NCBI GenBank assembly: GCA_965263365.1
Contig: OZ253672.1
Location: 1,116,001 to 1,180,000, forward strand
Direction of reading: 5' to 3'
From: CANMUM01 sp965263365
GTDB lineage: Bacteria; Pseudomonadota; Alphaproteobacteria; Rhodobacterales; Rhodobacteraceae
Length of the DNA: 64,000 bases
Under the pieces are notes generated by a model that worked only from the letters and a program-made list of their open reading frames with translations, was not told the origin of the DNA and did no database searches. A program made the translations under genes and the position numbers. This document shows positions 17,931 to 26,247 of this stretch, in pieces. Every line of letters begins with the position of its first letter. The first letter of the stretch is position 1.

Positions 17931-19145
17931 ATGGCAAATCCTCAACAATCTGTTAGAAAACGTCTCGTCCTCTATATTCCGGGTTTTGATCCCATGCCGC
18001 CCAATCGGTACCGCGAAGGCTACAAAAGCGAAGGTGAAAAACAGGCGGAAATTTCTGATTATCATATTGATGTTGAACGCATGCCTTCGCTTGAAGGCGT
18101 CCCGCGCTTTCACGCCAAATCAATCATAAATGATCACACCACGCACACCGAATTTCGCTTTTTAACTTGGAATGATCTTGTGCGTAAAAACATGGATATT
18201 CCAATTTGGAAAAGCTGGGCGCTTATGATAAATATTGGCCGCGTAATCGCAGGCTCGGGCGCTTTGCGAAGGCTCATGAAACTCCATTTCCCAGCCAATC
18301 TAACTGGTTTATATCCCTTTTTAATCATCCCGCTGCAAATACTTATCGCCTTTTTCATTGGACGCTTATGTGGCGCCCTCGTCTCGAATTTTGCGCCCGA
18401 CATTTTAGGTTGGATTGTAAATTTCGCCGTCATGGTCGGCCTTATTTGGCTATTTCGCAAATGGGATCATCATATTTTACCCTATTACGTTGTTCATGAT
18501 CTCAGTTATTTCATCGAAAATGACGGTTATACACCGCCAAGTTTGCGGGCACGAATTGATAAACTCAAAAAGCAAATCAAAATCGCAATCGATGAAAAAT
18601 CATTTGATGAGATTTTAATCGTTGGACATTCATCGGGGGCGCATATTGGCGTGATGATGGTTGCGGAGCTACTCCGTGACAACGAATTGCAGCGCAAAGA
18701 CAATGTCTCATTGCTCACATTGGGTCAAGCGATTCCGCTCGTCAGCTATCTTCCGAAAGCGCACGATCTGCGCCTTTGTCTTTACGAGCTCGGAAAACAG
18801 GACATTGTCAGCTGGGTAGATGTAAGCGCGCCTTCTGATGGTGTGTGTTTTGCGCTTTGCGATCCTGTTGCGTGCTCAGTCGATGTTGACTATGCACAAA
18901 AATATCCACGTATGATCTCTGCGGCATTTTCAAATACACTAAGCGAAGCTTATCAAAAACGAATAAAATACCGTTTCTTTCGAATTCACTTTCAATATCT
19001 TTGTCATTTCGACAAGCCTCGTCACTATGATTATTTTCAAATTACCTCTGGTCCCATTCGCTTATGGGAACGATATGGCACCCAAAAAGACTCGCCTTCT
19101 ACAAAACGCAAAAATTTAAATGGCTTTAAGGATATGGCACCATGA
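17931..19145 (+). CDS. Membrane-associated alpha/beta-hydrolase-like protein
   Basis: The 404-residue protein is of unknown function. It opens with a beta strand and glycine turn typical of lipases (LVLYIPGFDPMPPNRYREGY). Two or three hydrophobic helices lie at about residues 125-170. The nucleophile elbow GHSSG at residues 232-236, with Ser234, supports an alpha/beta hydrolase or lipase fold. It starts 2 bp after the ccdA-like gene and overlaps the P450 gene by 4 bp (ATGA). A lipid-like substrate shared with the P450 is plausible but not shown. Confidence 0.6.
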   Translation: MANPQQSVRKRLVLYIPGFDPMPPNRYREGYKSEGEKQAEISDYHIDVERMPSLEGVPRFHAKSIINDHTTHTEFRFLTWNDLVRKNMDIPIWKSWALMINIGRVIAGSGALRRLMKLHFPANLTGLYPFLIIPLQILIAFFIGRLCGALVSNFAPDILGWIVNFAVMVGLIWLFRKWDHHILPYYVVHDLSYFIENDGYTPPSLRARIDKLKKQIKIAIDEKSFDEILIVGHSSGAHIGVMMVAELLRDNELQRKDNVSLLTLGQAIPLVSYLPKAHDLRLCLYELGKQDIVSWVDVSAPSDGVCFALCDPVACSVDVDYAQKYPRMISAAFSNTLSEAYQKRIKYRFFRIHFQYLCHFDKPRHYDYFQITSGPIRLWERYGTQKDSPSTKRKNLNGFKDMAP

Positions 19146-20497
19146 GTAAAAAAATACCCGCTCAGCCCCAACACGCCCCCGACGGTCTCAACAAATGGCG
19201 AAGATTGTTCATGTTTCGCCAAAACATGTTCGCCGCTTTACCCCAGCGTTTGTACCGAGCGTGGATGGCAGAGGTCAAAACGCCTTTTTACTCTAGCTTT
19301 CTAATCAATGACCCCAATGTGTCACGCCAGGTTCTTAATGCGCCGGCGCGAGATTATCCAAAATCTGACACGATTTACAACTCCATAAAACCGCTTTTGG
19401 GAAACTCCTCGGTTTTTGTCACCAATGGCGATATTTGGGAAATGCAGCGCCGCATCATTAATCCCGCTTTTGAAGGTGGACGGATCAAAACAATCTATCC
19501 GGCGATGCAAAATGCAGCCCATGAAATGATTGCTCGCTTTGACAAATTAGCCCATAATCAACCCGTTGATATCGAATTTGAATGTAGCCATTTTGCCGCC
19601 GACATTATTTTTCGCACGCTTTTTTCAATTCCCATTAATCATGAGCTTGCCCGCAGCGTTTTTGATGATTTCCAAGCTTATCAACGCGCGCAGCCTGTGT
19701 TCAATTTTACAAATTTAATGCGCCTTCCCAAATGGTTTCCGCGCTTTGAATCTTCCCAATCCAAAAAATCTGCGCAAAAAATACGCAAAGCGATCGGGCA
19801 ACTTGTCGACTTACGGCTAAAAGAAATCAAAGATGAAACGGCACCTCAAGATCTCGCAACCAAAATAATGACCACAAAAGATCCTGAAACCGGCCATATT
19901 TTTGACCGTGAGGAAATGATTGATCAGGTTGCAATTTTTTTCCTTGCTGGTCACGAAACTTCAGCATCAGCACTATCATGGGCGCTTTATTTACTTGCGT
20001 TTGACCAAGATTCACAAAACAAAGTGTATGACGAGATCCAAAGCAGCGCGCTTCATTTTGATCGCATTGCAAAACTCAAATTTACACGCAATGTTTTTCA
20101 CGAGACACTTCGATTATATGCCCCCGTTCCTATGCTCGTGCGCGAAAGCAATCATTCCGCGCAATTTCGTGACAAAACAATCGCGCCTAAGGACTTATGT
20201 ATTTTAAGTGCTTGGCATTCGGGGCGCCATGAACGCATTTGGGATGAACCGCACGCTTTCAAGCCCGATAGATGGGAAGCGCTTCCCGCACATTGTAGAG
20301 ATGCTTATTTTCCGTTTTCGGCAGGCGAACGCATATGTATCGGCGCAGGATTTGCGATGATCGAAGGTGTCCTTGGCATCGCAAGTCTCGTTCAAAAATT
20401 TCAGTTTGAATTAAGCGCTCAACAACCCGTTCCGGTCGCCTACCTCACCACACGCTCAGAAAACGGCATTTACTTAAGAATTTCGAAGCGCCTCTAA
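19142..20497 (+). CDS. Cytochrome P450
   Basis: The 451-residue soluble P450 has all diagnostic motifs: I-helix FFLAGHETSASALSWAL near residue 265, K-helix ETLRLYAPVP (ExxR), HERIWDEPHAFKPDRW, and the heme loop FPFSAGERICIGAG with Cys399 as the heme ligand. The overall pattern is like the CYP4/CYP102-type fatty-acid hydroxylases, which is inference. Redox partners are not encoded nearby. It is the last gene of a five-gene cassette and its 3' end overlaps the convergent RHH gene by 24 bp. Confidence 0.93.
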   Translation: MSKKIPAQPQHAPDGLNKWRRLFMFRQNMFAALPQRLYRAWMAEVKTPFYSSFLINDPNVSRQVLNAPARDYPKSDTIYNSIKPLLGNSSVFVTNGDIWEMQRRIINPAFEGGRIKTIYPAMQNAAHEMIARFDKLAHNQPVDIEFECSHFAADIIFRTLFSIPINHELARSVFDDFQAYQRAQPVFNFTNLMRLPKWFPRFESSQSKKSAQKIRKAIGQLVDLRLKEIKDETAPQDLATKIMTTKDPETGHIFDREEMIDQVAIFFLAGHETSASALSWALYLLAFDQDSQNKVYDEIQSSALHFDRIAKLKFTRNVFHETLRLYAPVPMLVRESNHSAQFRDKTIAPKDLCILSAWHSGRHERIWDEPHAFKPDRWEALPAHCRDAYFPFSAGERICIGAGFAMIEGVLGIASLVQKFQFELSAQQPVPVAYLTTRSENGIYLRISKRL

Positions 20498-20683
20498 AAC
20501 ATAAAGCCTAATCGCGCTCGCCAAGTTTGTGTGCGGATCACGTTGATTATCAATCTGAGTTGCAAGCTGATTGATCCTAAGATCACGCTCACTTGCCAAA
20601 CGCTTAAATTCAGCCCAGAATTCCGGCTCCAAAGTGACCGAAGTTCTGTGCTTTTGAATTGTCAAAGAGTGCTTTTCCAGCAT
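20474..20683 (-). CDS. Ribbon-helix-helix domain protein (RHH_4-like)
   Basis: The 69-residue protein has the pattern of the alphaproteobacterial RHH_4 group: KHRTSVTLEPEFWAEFKRLA, then LRINQLATQIDNQR and NLASAIRLYVLEAL. Such proteins are small DNA-binding regulators and sit beside fumC in many relatives. The ATG at 20683 gives a 10-bp gap after fumC; a TTG inside the fumC end (20710) is less likely. The DNA target is unknown. Confidence 0.82.
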   Translation of the reverse strand: MLEKHSLTIQKHRTSVTLEPEFWAEFKRLASERDLRINQLATQIDNQRDPHTNLASAIRLYVLEALRNS

Positions 20684-20693
20684 AACGCAATAT

Positions 20694-22088
20694 TTATGAT
20701 TTTGGGCCAATCATATCTTCGGGGCGCACAACTTTATCAAAAGTCTCGCCGTCAACAAAACCCAAATTGATTGCCTCCTCACGAAGTGTTGTGCCATTTT
20801 TATGCGCTGTTTTCGCAACCTTTGTAGCATTATCATAGCCAATAGTTGGGGCAAGCGCGGTTACGAGCATAAGGCTTTCTTTCATCAATTTTTCAATCCG
20901 CGCTTCATTAGCTTGCGTGCCATTCAACATTCGTTTTGTGAAGCTGTCCGCCCCGTCACCCAATAGCTGAATGCTTTGAAGAAGATTATAGGCCATCATC
21001 GGATTATAAACATTGAGTTCAAAATGACCTTGAGAGCCTGCGAACTTAATCGCCGCATCATTGCCCATGACATGCGCCGCAATTTGCGTCAGTGCTTCGG
21101 CTTGAGTTGGATTAACTTTCCCAGGCATGATCGACGAGCCCGGCTCGTTTTCTGGCAAAATCAGTTCTCCGAGACCCGAGCGCGGCCCAGAACCCAAAAA
21201 GCGCATGTCATTCGCTATTTTATAGCATGAGCCTGCCACCGTTGAAATTGCACCCGACATAAAGACCATTGCATCATGCGCCGATAAGGCTTCAAACTTA
21301 TTGGGCGCGGTTGCGAACGGAAGTCCTGTAATGCGTGCCATATTACTGGCAACCGTTTCGGCCCATCCCTGCTTCGTATTTAATCCTGTCCCAACAGCCG
21401 TGCCCCCCTGCGCCAATTCATAAATGCCCGGCAATGCGAGCTTAATCCGCTCGATTCCTTGACGGATCATATGAGCATAGCCCGAGAACTCTTGCCCAAG
21501 TGTCAATGGTGTCGCGTCTTGGGTATGTGTGCGACCGATCTTAATTATATCTTTGAACTCATCACGCTTCGCCTCAAGGCCAACTGACAATTTTTCAAGG
21601 CCTGGCAAAAGCACATCGCGCACTGAAACCGCCACTGCAATATGCATAGCCGTTGGAAAAGTGTCATTCGAAGACTGACTCATATTACAGTGATCATTGG
21701 GATGAACTGGCTTTTTTGATCCAATTTCGCCGCCCAAAATTTCGATCGCACGATTGGAAATTACCTCGTTTACGTTCATATTAGACTGCGTGCCTGAGCC
21801 GGTTTGCCAAACGACGAGAGGGAAATGATCATCAAATTTTCCTTCAATCACCTCACTCGCTGCTTGAATGATTGCATCAGCGAGCGTCCCGTCCAAATCA
21901 CCTGAGGCTTTATTCGCCTCTGCACATGCCTGTTTAACCACACCCAGTGCGCGCACGATCGATATCGGCTGTGTTTCCCAACCAATTGGAAAATTCATAA
22001 GCGAGCGTTGGGTTTGTGCGCCCCAATACTTTTCGCTTGGGACTTGGAGTTCGCCAAAACTATCAGATTCAGTGCGGAAATTTGTCAT
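20694..22088 (-). CDS. fumC: Class II fumarate hydratase
   Basis: The 464-residue enzyme interconverts fumarate and malate in the TCA cycle. The superfamily signature GSSIMPGKVNPTQ lies near residue 317. Substrate-site segments TGSGTQSNMNVNE, SQSSNDTFPTAMHI and GRTHTQDATPLTLGQE are all intact. It is the only fumarase in the window and needs no iron-sulfur cluster. Confidence 0.98.
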   Translation of the reverse strand: MTNFRTESDSFGELQVPSEKYWGAQTQRSLMNFPIGWETQPISIVRALGVVKQACAEANKASGDLDGTLADAIIQAASEVIEGKFDDHFPLVVWQTGSGTQSNMNVNEVISNRAIEILGGEIGSKKPVHPNDHCNMSQSSNDTFPTAMHIAVAVSVRDVLLPGLEKLSVGLEAKRDEFKDIIKIGRTHTQDATPLTLGQEFSGYAHMIRQGIERIKLALPGIYELAQGGTAVGTGLNTKQGWAETVASNMARITGLPFATAPNKFEALSAHDAMVFMSGAISTVAGSCYKIANDMRFLGSGPRSGLGELILPENEPGSSIMPGKVNPTQAEALTQIAAHVMGNDAAIKFAGSQGHFELNVYNPMMAYNLLQSIQLLGDGADSFTKRMLNGTQANEARIEKLMKESLMLVTALAPTIGYDNATKVAKTAHKNGTTLREEAINLGFVDGETFDKVVRPEDMIGPKS

Positions 22089-22245
22089 GTAAGGGCCTTT
22101 CTATAATTCAAGACCTACATAGCGCGCCTTTTTTTCAAAGCCAATACCCGTTAGAAATTCATTTGTTCAGGAATAAAATTCCAACAAATTCACAAAAATA
22201 ATTTGTGCCCCCTCGAGCCGAATTTACGAAAACGAGTGAGTTAAT

Positions 22246-22725
22246 TTAGTTTTTTCGAAAATCATTAATGTTAAGAACATTATCTTCTGATCGCGAATTT
22301 TCAGAAGTCTTGCCTTCATTTTCAACTTTCTCAGGCGCTTGCGAAGGCACCTCTTCTGTCCCTTGCGCTGATGAGTTTGTCTTCTCAAAACGCAGACTAA
22401 AATTCACCGAAGGGTCGGAAAAATCAATAATTGCATCAAGGGGAATAACCAAATCTTCGACCACGCCGTCAAAATCCAGACTTACGCAAAAACGATCATC
22501 AAGCACACCCAAATTATCGAATTCGTATTGCAAAGCAATCGTCATTTCATTTGGAAATTTGCTCGCCAGATACTCAGGCAATACAACCCCTTTTGCCTTG
22601 GTCCGGAACTGAATATAAAAATGATGATCACCAGGTAAGCCATTTTCAGCAACACTCGCAAGAACGTCGGCAATCATTCTTTGCAACGCCTTTGACATAA
22701 ATTTATTGTAGTCTAACTGATTCAT
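22246..22725 (-). CDS. sspB: SspB-like ClpXP adaptor (alpha type)
   Basis: The 159-residue protein matches alphaproteobacterial SspB: an N-terminal domain with YNKFMSKALQRMIADVL, HHFYIQFRTKAKGVVLP, then ALQYEFDNLGVLDDRFCVSLDFDGVVEDLVIPLDAIIDFSDPS (positions ~75-120), and a low-complexity tail ending in NVLNINDFRKN that may bind ClpX. SspB tethers ssrA-tagged proteins to ClpXP. Notably ssrA itself lies 265 bp upstream on the same strand. An 8-bp stem (CTTCTCAT/ATGAGAAG, 22749-22776) is in its 5' leader. Confidence 0.88.
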   Translation of the reverse strand: MNQLDYNKFMSKALQRMIADVLASVAENGLPGDHHFYIQFRTKAKGVVLPEYLASKFPNEMTIALQYEFDNLGVLDDRFCVSLDFDGVVEDLVIPLDAIIDFSDPSVNFSLRFEKTNSSAQGTEEVPSQAPEKVENEGKTSENSRSEDNVLNINDFRKN

Positions 22726-22990
22726 ATGACAATCCTTACTTAACCTAACTTCTCATAGATTTCTCTCGATGAGAAGAGTGATCATAAAAAATCAACCTAC
22801 CTTCCCAACAAGCTCCCCAACTTCTATCTATAACGAACATGTCATAGGCCGAGGATTATTGAATAATTTGAATCAATTCAGGGAAGTGAGATCATGTATC
22901 CTTATAAATATTTAAAAAATTCAGCAGTATAAAATGCTAAATTAATACAAATTTTGAATATATTAAAGAAAAAAATTAAATATTTATAAG

Positions 22991-23306
22991 TGCAGGCTTC
23001 TGTTGCCAGGTGCCTGCGAACCCCGCCTCAACATGCTAGAGCTGAGGACTTAATTTTCAGTTGTCGCACAGCTTACGCTGCGAGAGCTACTGGAGCACGA
23101 TTGTTATTTGCAATTGTACTATTTGAACCGATAACGGTAGTATCTCACCGAGTAAAAGCTAACATCTTTGGACGTCCGTCGATCCTATTTCGGCCCCATC
23201 AACAAAACACCATTACTGATGTTCTCTTGGTGGAGCCGCCGGGTACCGCCCCCGGGTCCGAGCCGTTTATTCCATGCGCGTTTATCACCATAGTCCCGAA
23301 GGACAA
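22991..23306 (-). ncRNA. ssrA: Transfer-messenger RNA, circularly permuted two-piece form
   Basis: Read on the minus strand, the acceptor piece comes first (from about 23305), starting with the hairpin GTCC-TTCG-GGAC and ending in GGCTCCACCA at 23228. A spacer of about 30 nt follows, then the coding piece begins GGGGCCGAAATAGGATCGAC at 23197. GGGGCC pairs with GGCTCC to form the acceptor stem. The T-arm is CCGGG/CCCGG with loop GGCGGTA. The coding piece carries the tag frame and ends near a GCAGGC/GCCTGC stem at 22992-23017. The permuted order is the known alphaproteobacterial arrangement. tmRNA rescues stalled ribosomes. Confidence 0.95.
23073..23111 (-). other. tmRNA proteolysis-tag reading frame
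   Basis: The 12-codon frame inside ssrA reads ANNNRAPVALAA followed by TAA. The C-terminal ALAA is the ClpX-recognised end common to bacterial tags, and the overall form resembles other alphaproteobacterial tags. Confidence 0.93.
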
Positions 23307-23310
23307 GATA

Positions 23311-23339
23311 TATATAAGCTATCAATAAGCAATTTTCAA
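23311..23339 (-). promoter_or_regulatory. Sigma-70-type promoter of ssrA
   Basis: On the minus strand TTGAAA (-35, 23334-23339) is followed after exactly 17 bases by TATATA (-10, 23311-23316). Transcription would begin a few bases before the first ssrA hairpin. Confidence 0.75.
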
Positions 23340-23360
23340 GTTGGTGGCGAGAGTTGACCT

Positions 23361-23801
23361 CTACCCTTCTATCTCACTAATCATATCCACTCTGATCGAA
23401 TGACGCCCACCTTCAAATTCCGCATCCAAAAACGCATCAACAATCTCAAGCGCTAAACCCTCACCCACGACACGCGCGCCGATGGAAAGCATATTCGCAT
23501 TATTATGCGCGCGAATCATCGCGGCTGAGAACGTATCCATGCACACGCCGCACCGCACGCCCTTCACCTTATTGGCCGCCATCATGATGCCCTGCCCCGT
23601 GCCACAAAGAATGATCCCCAGATCAGCCTTGCCTGCCGCAACTTCGCGCGCCGCTGCCTCGCCGTGCTTTGGGTAATGCGTACTCTCTGAGGTTTGCGGG
23701 CCAATATCAGCGACGTCATATCCCTTGGCTTTGACGTGATTGATAATGGCGTGGCGCAACTCAATCGCCGCATGATCTGAAGAGAAAACGATTTTAGTCA
23801 T
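23361..23801 (-). CDS. rpiB: Ribose-5-phosphate isomerase B
   Basis: The 146-residue enzyme of the LacAB_rpiB family interconverts ribose-5-phosphate and ribulose-5-phosphate. SSDHAAIELR at the N-terminus, YPKHGEAAAREV, the catalytic Cys in ILCGTGQGIMMAANK near residue 66, and RAHNNANMLSIGARVVG are all conserved. It lies just upstream of the ssrA promoter on the same strand. Confidence 0.95.
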   Translation of the reverse strand: MTKIVFSSDHAAIELRHAIINHVKAKGYDVADIGPQTSESTHYPKHGEAAAREVAAGKADLGIILCGTGQGIMMAANKVKGVRCGVCMDTFSAAMIRAHNNANMLSIGARVVGEGLALEIVDAFLDAEFEGGRHSIRVDMISEIEG

Positions 23802-23863
23802 AAAATTTCCTTAAACTTGTTGTGGAGCCTATAGAGCATGCAGGCGTAAATTGTCAAAGCTAT

Positions 23864-24286
23864 CTACCAATCGCCCGTATTCTCCATACTTACCCAAGGC
23901 TCTTGAGGCTCGAGGTGACCGTCTTGCAATAGCTCAATTGAAATTCCGTCTGGAGACTTTACAAAAGCCATATGGCCATCGCGTGGCGGACGATTAATGG
24001 GGACGCCTGCGTCCATTAATTTTTGGCAAGTCTCATAAATATTCTCGACGCGGTAGGCTAAATGCCCAAAATTGCGCCCGTCTTGGTATTTTTCATCGCT
24101 TCCCCAATTATATGTCAGTTCAATTTCGGCCTCAGGTTGTCCAGGGGGCGCCAAAAAAACGAGCGTAAATTGTCCAGCCTCATTTTCCATGCGCCGCGTC
24201 TCTTCAAGCCCGAGCAAATCACAATAAAATCGCTTACTCTCGTCGATATCACGCACGCGCACCATTGTATGTAGATATTTTAGCAT
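23864..24286 (-). CDS. gloA: Lactoylglutathione lyase (glyoxalase I)
   Basis: The 140-residue VOC-fold metalloenzyme isomerises the methylglyoxal-glutathione hemithioacetal. Ligand positions match bacterial GloA: His6 in LHTMVRV, Glu in IELTYNWG, His in FGHLAYRV and Glu in DGISIELLQ. The length is normal. Its ATG follows the stop of the Dph6-like gene immediately, with GGAGG upstream, so the two genes are co-translated. Confidence 0.94.
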   Translation of the reverse strand: MLKYLHTMVRVRDIDESKRFYCDLLGLEETRRMENEAGQFTLVFLAPPGQPEAEIELTYNWGSDEKYQDGRNFGHLAYRVENIYETCQKLMDAGVPINRPPRDGHMAFVKSPDGISIELLQDGHLEPQEPWVSMENTGDW

Positions 24287-24955
24287 TTATGCCTCCAGTT
24301 CAAAATCGGTGTAATAAAAACCATCTCGTTCAATTGTTTCTCCCTTCCGCAGGTTAATTTTATGCGAAAAACAAGGCGCGTTCACAACAACTGTATGAAA
24401 CTCTCCATTTTCACCACAAGGATCAACCTCCTCAGGTAAATCGTTCAAAAAACTTTCGTCGTAAGGACGTCCACAGAAAATTTTTTCAATTTTTTGAGGA
24501 TCAACGGTTACTACGAAGGCTTCAAGCCCTTCTGTCAGCATTTTTTTGCAAAGTATTTTTGTATCTTGTCCCCATAAGGGAAACTCAGCTTGAATATTTG
24601 TGACCTCGAGCTTTTCTTCGCGGTACGCGCGAATATCTTCCAAAAACAGATCCCCAAAAACCATTTTGTGCACCTCGTCGCGCTCCATTGCATTCAGTGC
24701 TTTTGCCATCTCGGCTTCATAGAATTCATTCGTGCAGGGGTAAGGCAACGCGACTTTCAATGAGCTTAACCCAATGGACTGAATTTGCGCATCAAGTATT
24801 TCTTCACGTACACCATGCATAGAAACCCGCCCAGCAACTGAATTGACACTTGTCAACGCACCGATAACGTTTAGTTTTGGATTTTTCATGGCTGCGCTCA
24901 ATGCAAAAGCAGAATCTTTGCCCGAACTCCAGGATATATACGTTTTATGCGCCAT
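24287..24955 (-). CDS. Dph6-like ATP pyrophosphatase (DUF71)
   Basis: The 222-residue protein has the PP-loop motif SSGKDSAFALSAAM at the N-terminus and the family-specific EVDPCGENGEFHTVV near residue 178. Eukaryotic and archaeal relatives amidate diphthine; bacteria lack diphthamide, so the substrate here is unknown, with adenylation or amidation of a small molecule likely. It is the first gene of a pair with gloA. Confidence 0.85.
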   Translation of the reverse strand: MAHKTYISWSSGKDSAFALSAAMKNPKLNVIGALTSVNSVAGRVSMHGVREEILDAQIQSIGLSSLKVALPYPCTNEFYEAEMAKALNAMERDEVHKMVFGDLFLEDIRAYREEKLEVTNIQAEFPLWGQDTKILCKKMLTEGLEAFVVTVDPQKIEKIFCGRPYDESFLNDLPEEVDPCGENGEFHTVVVNAPCFSHKINLRKGETIERDGFYYTDFELEA

Positions 24956-25065
24956 TTGAGAAATGGTAATTGAACCGCAAACTTTGTCAAGCGAAACTCA
25001 CGAAATCGAATGAGGGAAACTTGTCACGTCTTCAGCCTTTGCGAGCCCATTTGTTACGAATCCAT

Positions 25066-25094
25066 AAAAAAACCGAGACGCAGCGCATCTCGGT
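25066..25094 (-). terminator. Rho-independent terminator after dodecin gene
   Basis: On the minus strand ACCGAGA and TCTCGGT form a perfect seven-pair stem over a nine-base loop and are followed by seven T residues. It lies 26 bp after the dodecin stop. Confidence 0.85.
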
Positions 25095-25119
25095 CTCGTA
25101 CCAATCAAATGATTGCTGA

Positions 25120-25323
25120 CTAGTCTTCTAAAACAAATGTCACCTTCAAAACAACGCGGTATTCGCTAATTTTTCCGTCAGATACAGTCACTTTTTGATC
25201 TTGAACCCATGCCCCCTGAACATTCTTCAATGTTTTCGTTGCACGTTTTACACCGACTTCGACGGCGTCTTCAAAACTCTTTGAACTTGACGCAATTATC
25301 TCTGTTACACGAGCTACACTCAT
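25120..25323 (-). CDS. Dodecin family flavin-binding protein
   Basis: The 67-residue protein matches dodecin: VTEIIASSSKSFEDAVEVGVKRA, then LKNVQGAWVQDQKV with the Trp and Gln that sandwich the flavin, and YRVVLKVTFVLED. Dodecins form hollow dodecamers that store riboflavin or FMN. The ATG at 25323 is used because GGAGG directly precedes it; the ATG 12 bases earlier overlaps that Shine-Dalgarno sequence. It is a single-gene unit with its own terminator. Confidence 0.93.
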   Translation of the reverse strand: MSVARVTEIIASSSKSFEDAVEVGVKRATKTLKNVQGAWVQDQKVTVSDGKISEYRVVLKVTFVLED

Positions 25324-25416
25324 ATTATCCTCCATTAATTTCTAATCATATATAAATGTGTAACTTGCTCACAGTTTACAAGCAATTTCACAAAAAATTG
25401 CAACCATGAAATCCAA

Positions 25417-26220
25417 TTAGTCTTTTTTCGGCTTAATTCGCGCGCCTGTTTTATTTGCAAAGGCCTCAAGACGCTCTTTTGACGCGGGCTGCGTATTCAC
25501 GATACCCGCAAGTACCGCTTCCGCATAAGCTGCATCGAACGAAGACATGTTTTGGAAATGCGAGATACCCGAACAAATTGCGAAATTAGAAAGCGCAGGA
25601 ACTGAGACAGCTTTACGCGCAATTTCGAGCGCCTTTACGTCGCTATCCTCAACATAATATTGACAAAGGCCAATGCGTTCCGCCTCTTCGGCCTGATATA
25701 TACGCCCCGTCAGCATCATGTCGATCATACGGCCTTTCCCGATCAGATCAGCAACACGAATGGTCGCACCACCGCCCGTAAATAAACCACGCTGCCCTTC
25801 GGGAAGTGCAAAATAAGTAGAGTGATCGGCAACCAAAATATGCGCAGACGAAGCTAATTCCAAACCACCCCCGACAACAGCCCCTTTAAGTGCGGCTATA
25901 ATCGGCACGCCTGAGTATTCCATCTTGTTAAATGCTTCGTGCCACCGCAAACAAATATGCATAAATTCTTCAGGACGCCTGTCTTCATTATGATGCTCAA
26001 CAAGGTCAAGTCCTGCACAAAAATGCTCACCCTCCGCGCGCAAAATCACAGCACGCACCTCGGGGCTTCTCGGTAAAGCCGAAAAGAATGAAATCAATTC
26101 CTCAATCGTCTGCGCATCAAGTGCATTTCGCTTTGAAGGGCGATTAAGCGTTAGTGTTGCGATCCCTTCATCAGATATTTCTAATTTCAAATTTTCAAGG
26201 GGTTGAGGGTTCAAATCCAT
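25417..26220 (-). CDS. Crotonase-family enoyl-CoA hydratase, possible methylthioacryloyl-CoA hydratase
   Basis: The 267-residue protein has the crotonase core: LTLNRPSKRNALDAQT, EHFCAGLDLVEHH (first oxyanion loop), and AALKGAVVGGGLELASSAHI. Two Glu residues, 121 in GGGLELA and 141 in FALPEGQRGLF, are in the positions of the catalytic pair; from memory these are also the catalytic numbers in Ruegeria DmdD. It is the third gene after a DmdA-like protein and an acyl-CoA synthetase, which suggests a role in methylthio-acid breakdown. An ordinary enoyl-CoA hydratase remains possible. Confidence 0.8.
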   Translation of the reverse strand: MDLNPQPLENLKLEISDEGIATLTLNRPSKRNALDAQTIEELISFFSALPRSPEVRAVILRAEGEHFCAGLDLVEHHNEDRRPEEFMHICLRWHEAFNKMEYSGVPIIAALKGAVVGGGLELASSAHILVADHSTYFALPEGQRGLFTGGGATIRVADLIGKGRMIDMMLTGRIYQAEEAERIGLCQYYVEDSDVKALEIARKAVSVPALSNFAICSGISHFQNMSSFDAAYAEAVLAGIVNTQPASKERLEAFANKTGARIKPKKD

Positions 26221-26247
26221 TTTGATTTCCTTTGAGTTAAGCGTGAA

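Noticed and set aside
22990..23328. 112-codon plus-strand open frame
   Set aside because: It lies antisense to the tmRNA gene, whose acceptor stem, tag and promoter are clear; the translation has no recognisable protein features.
25382..25401. GCAATTT/AAATTGC inverted repeat after dodecin's upstream neighbour
   Set aside because: It is weak and AT-rich with no T-run after it; it could be chance.
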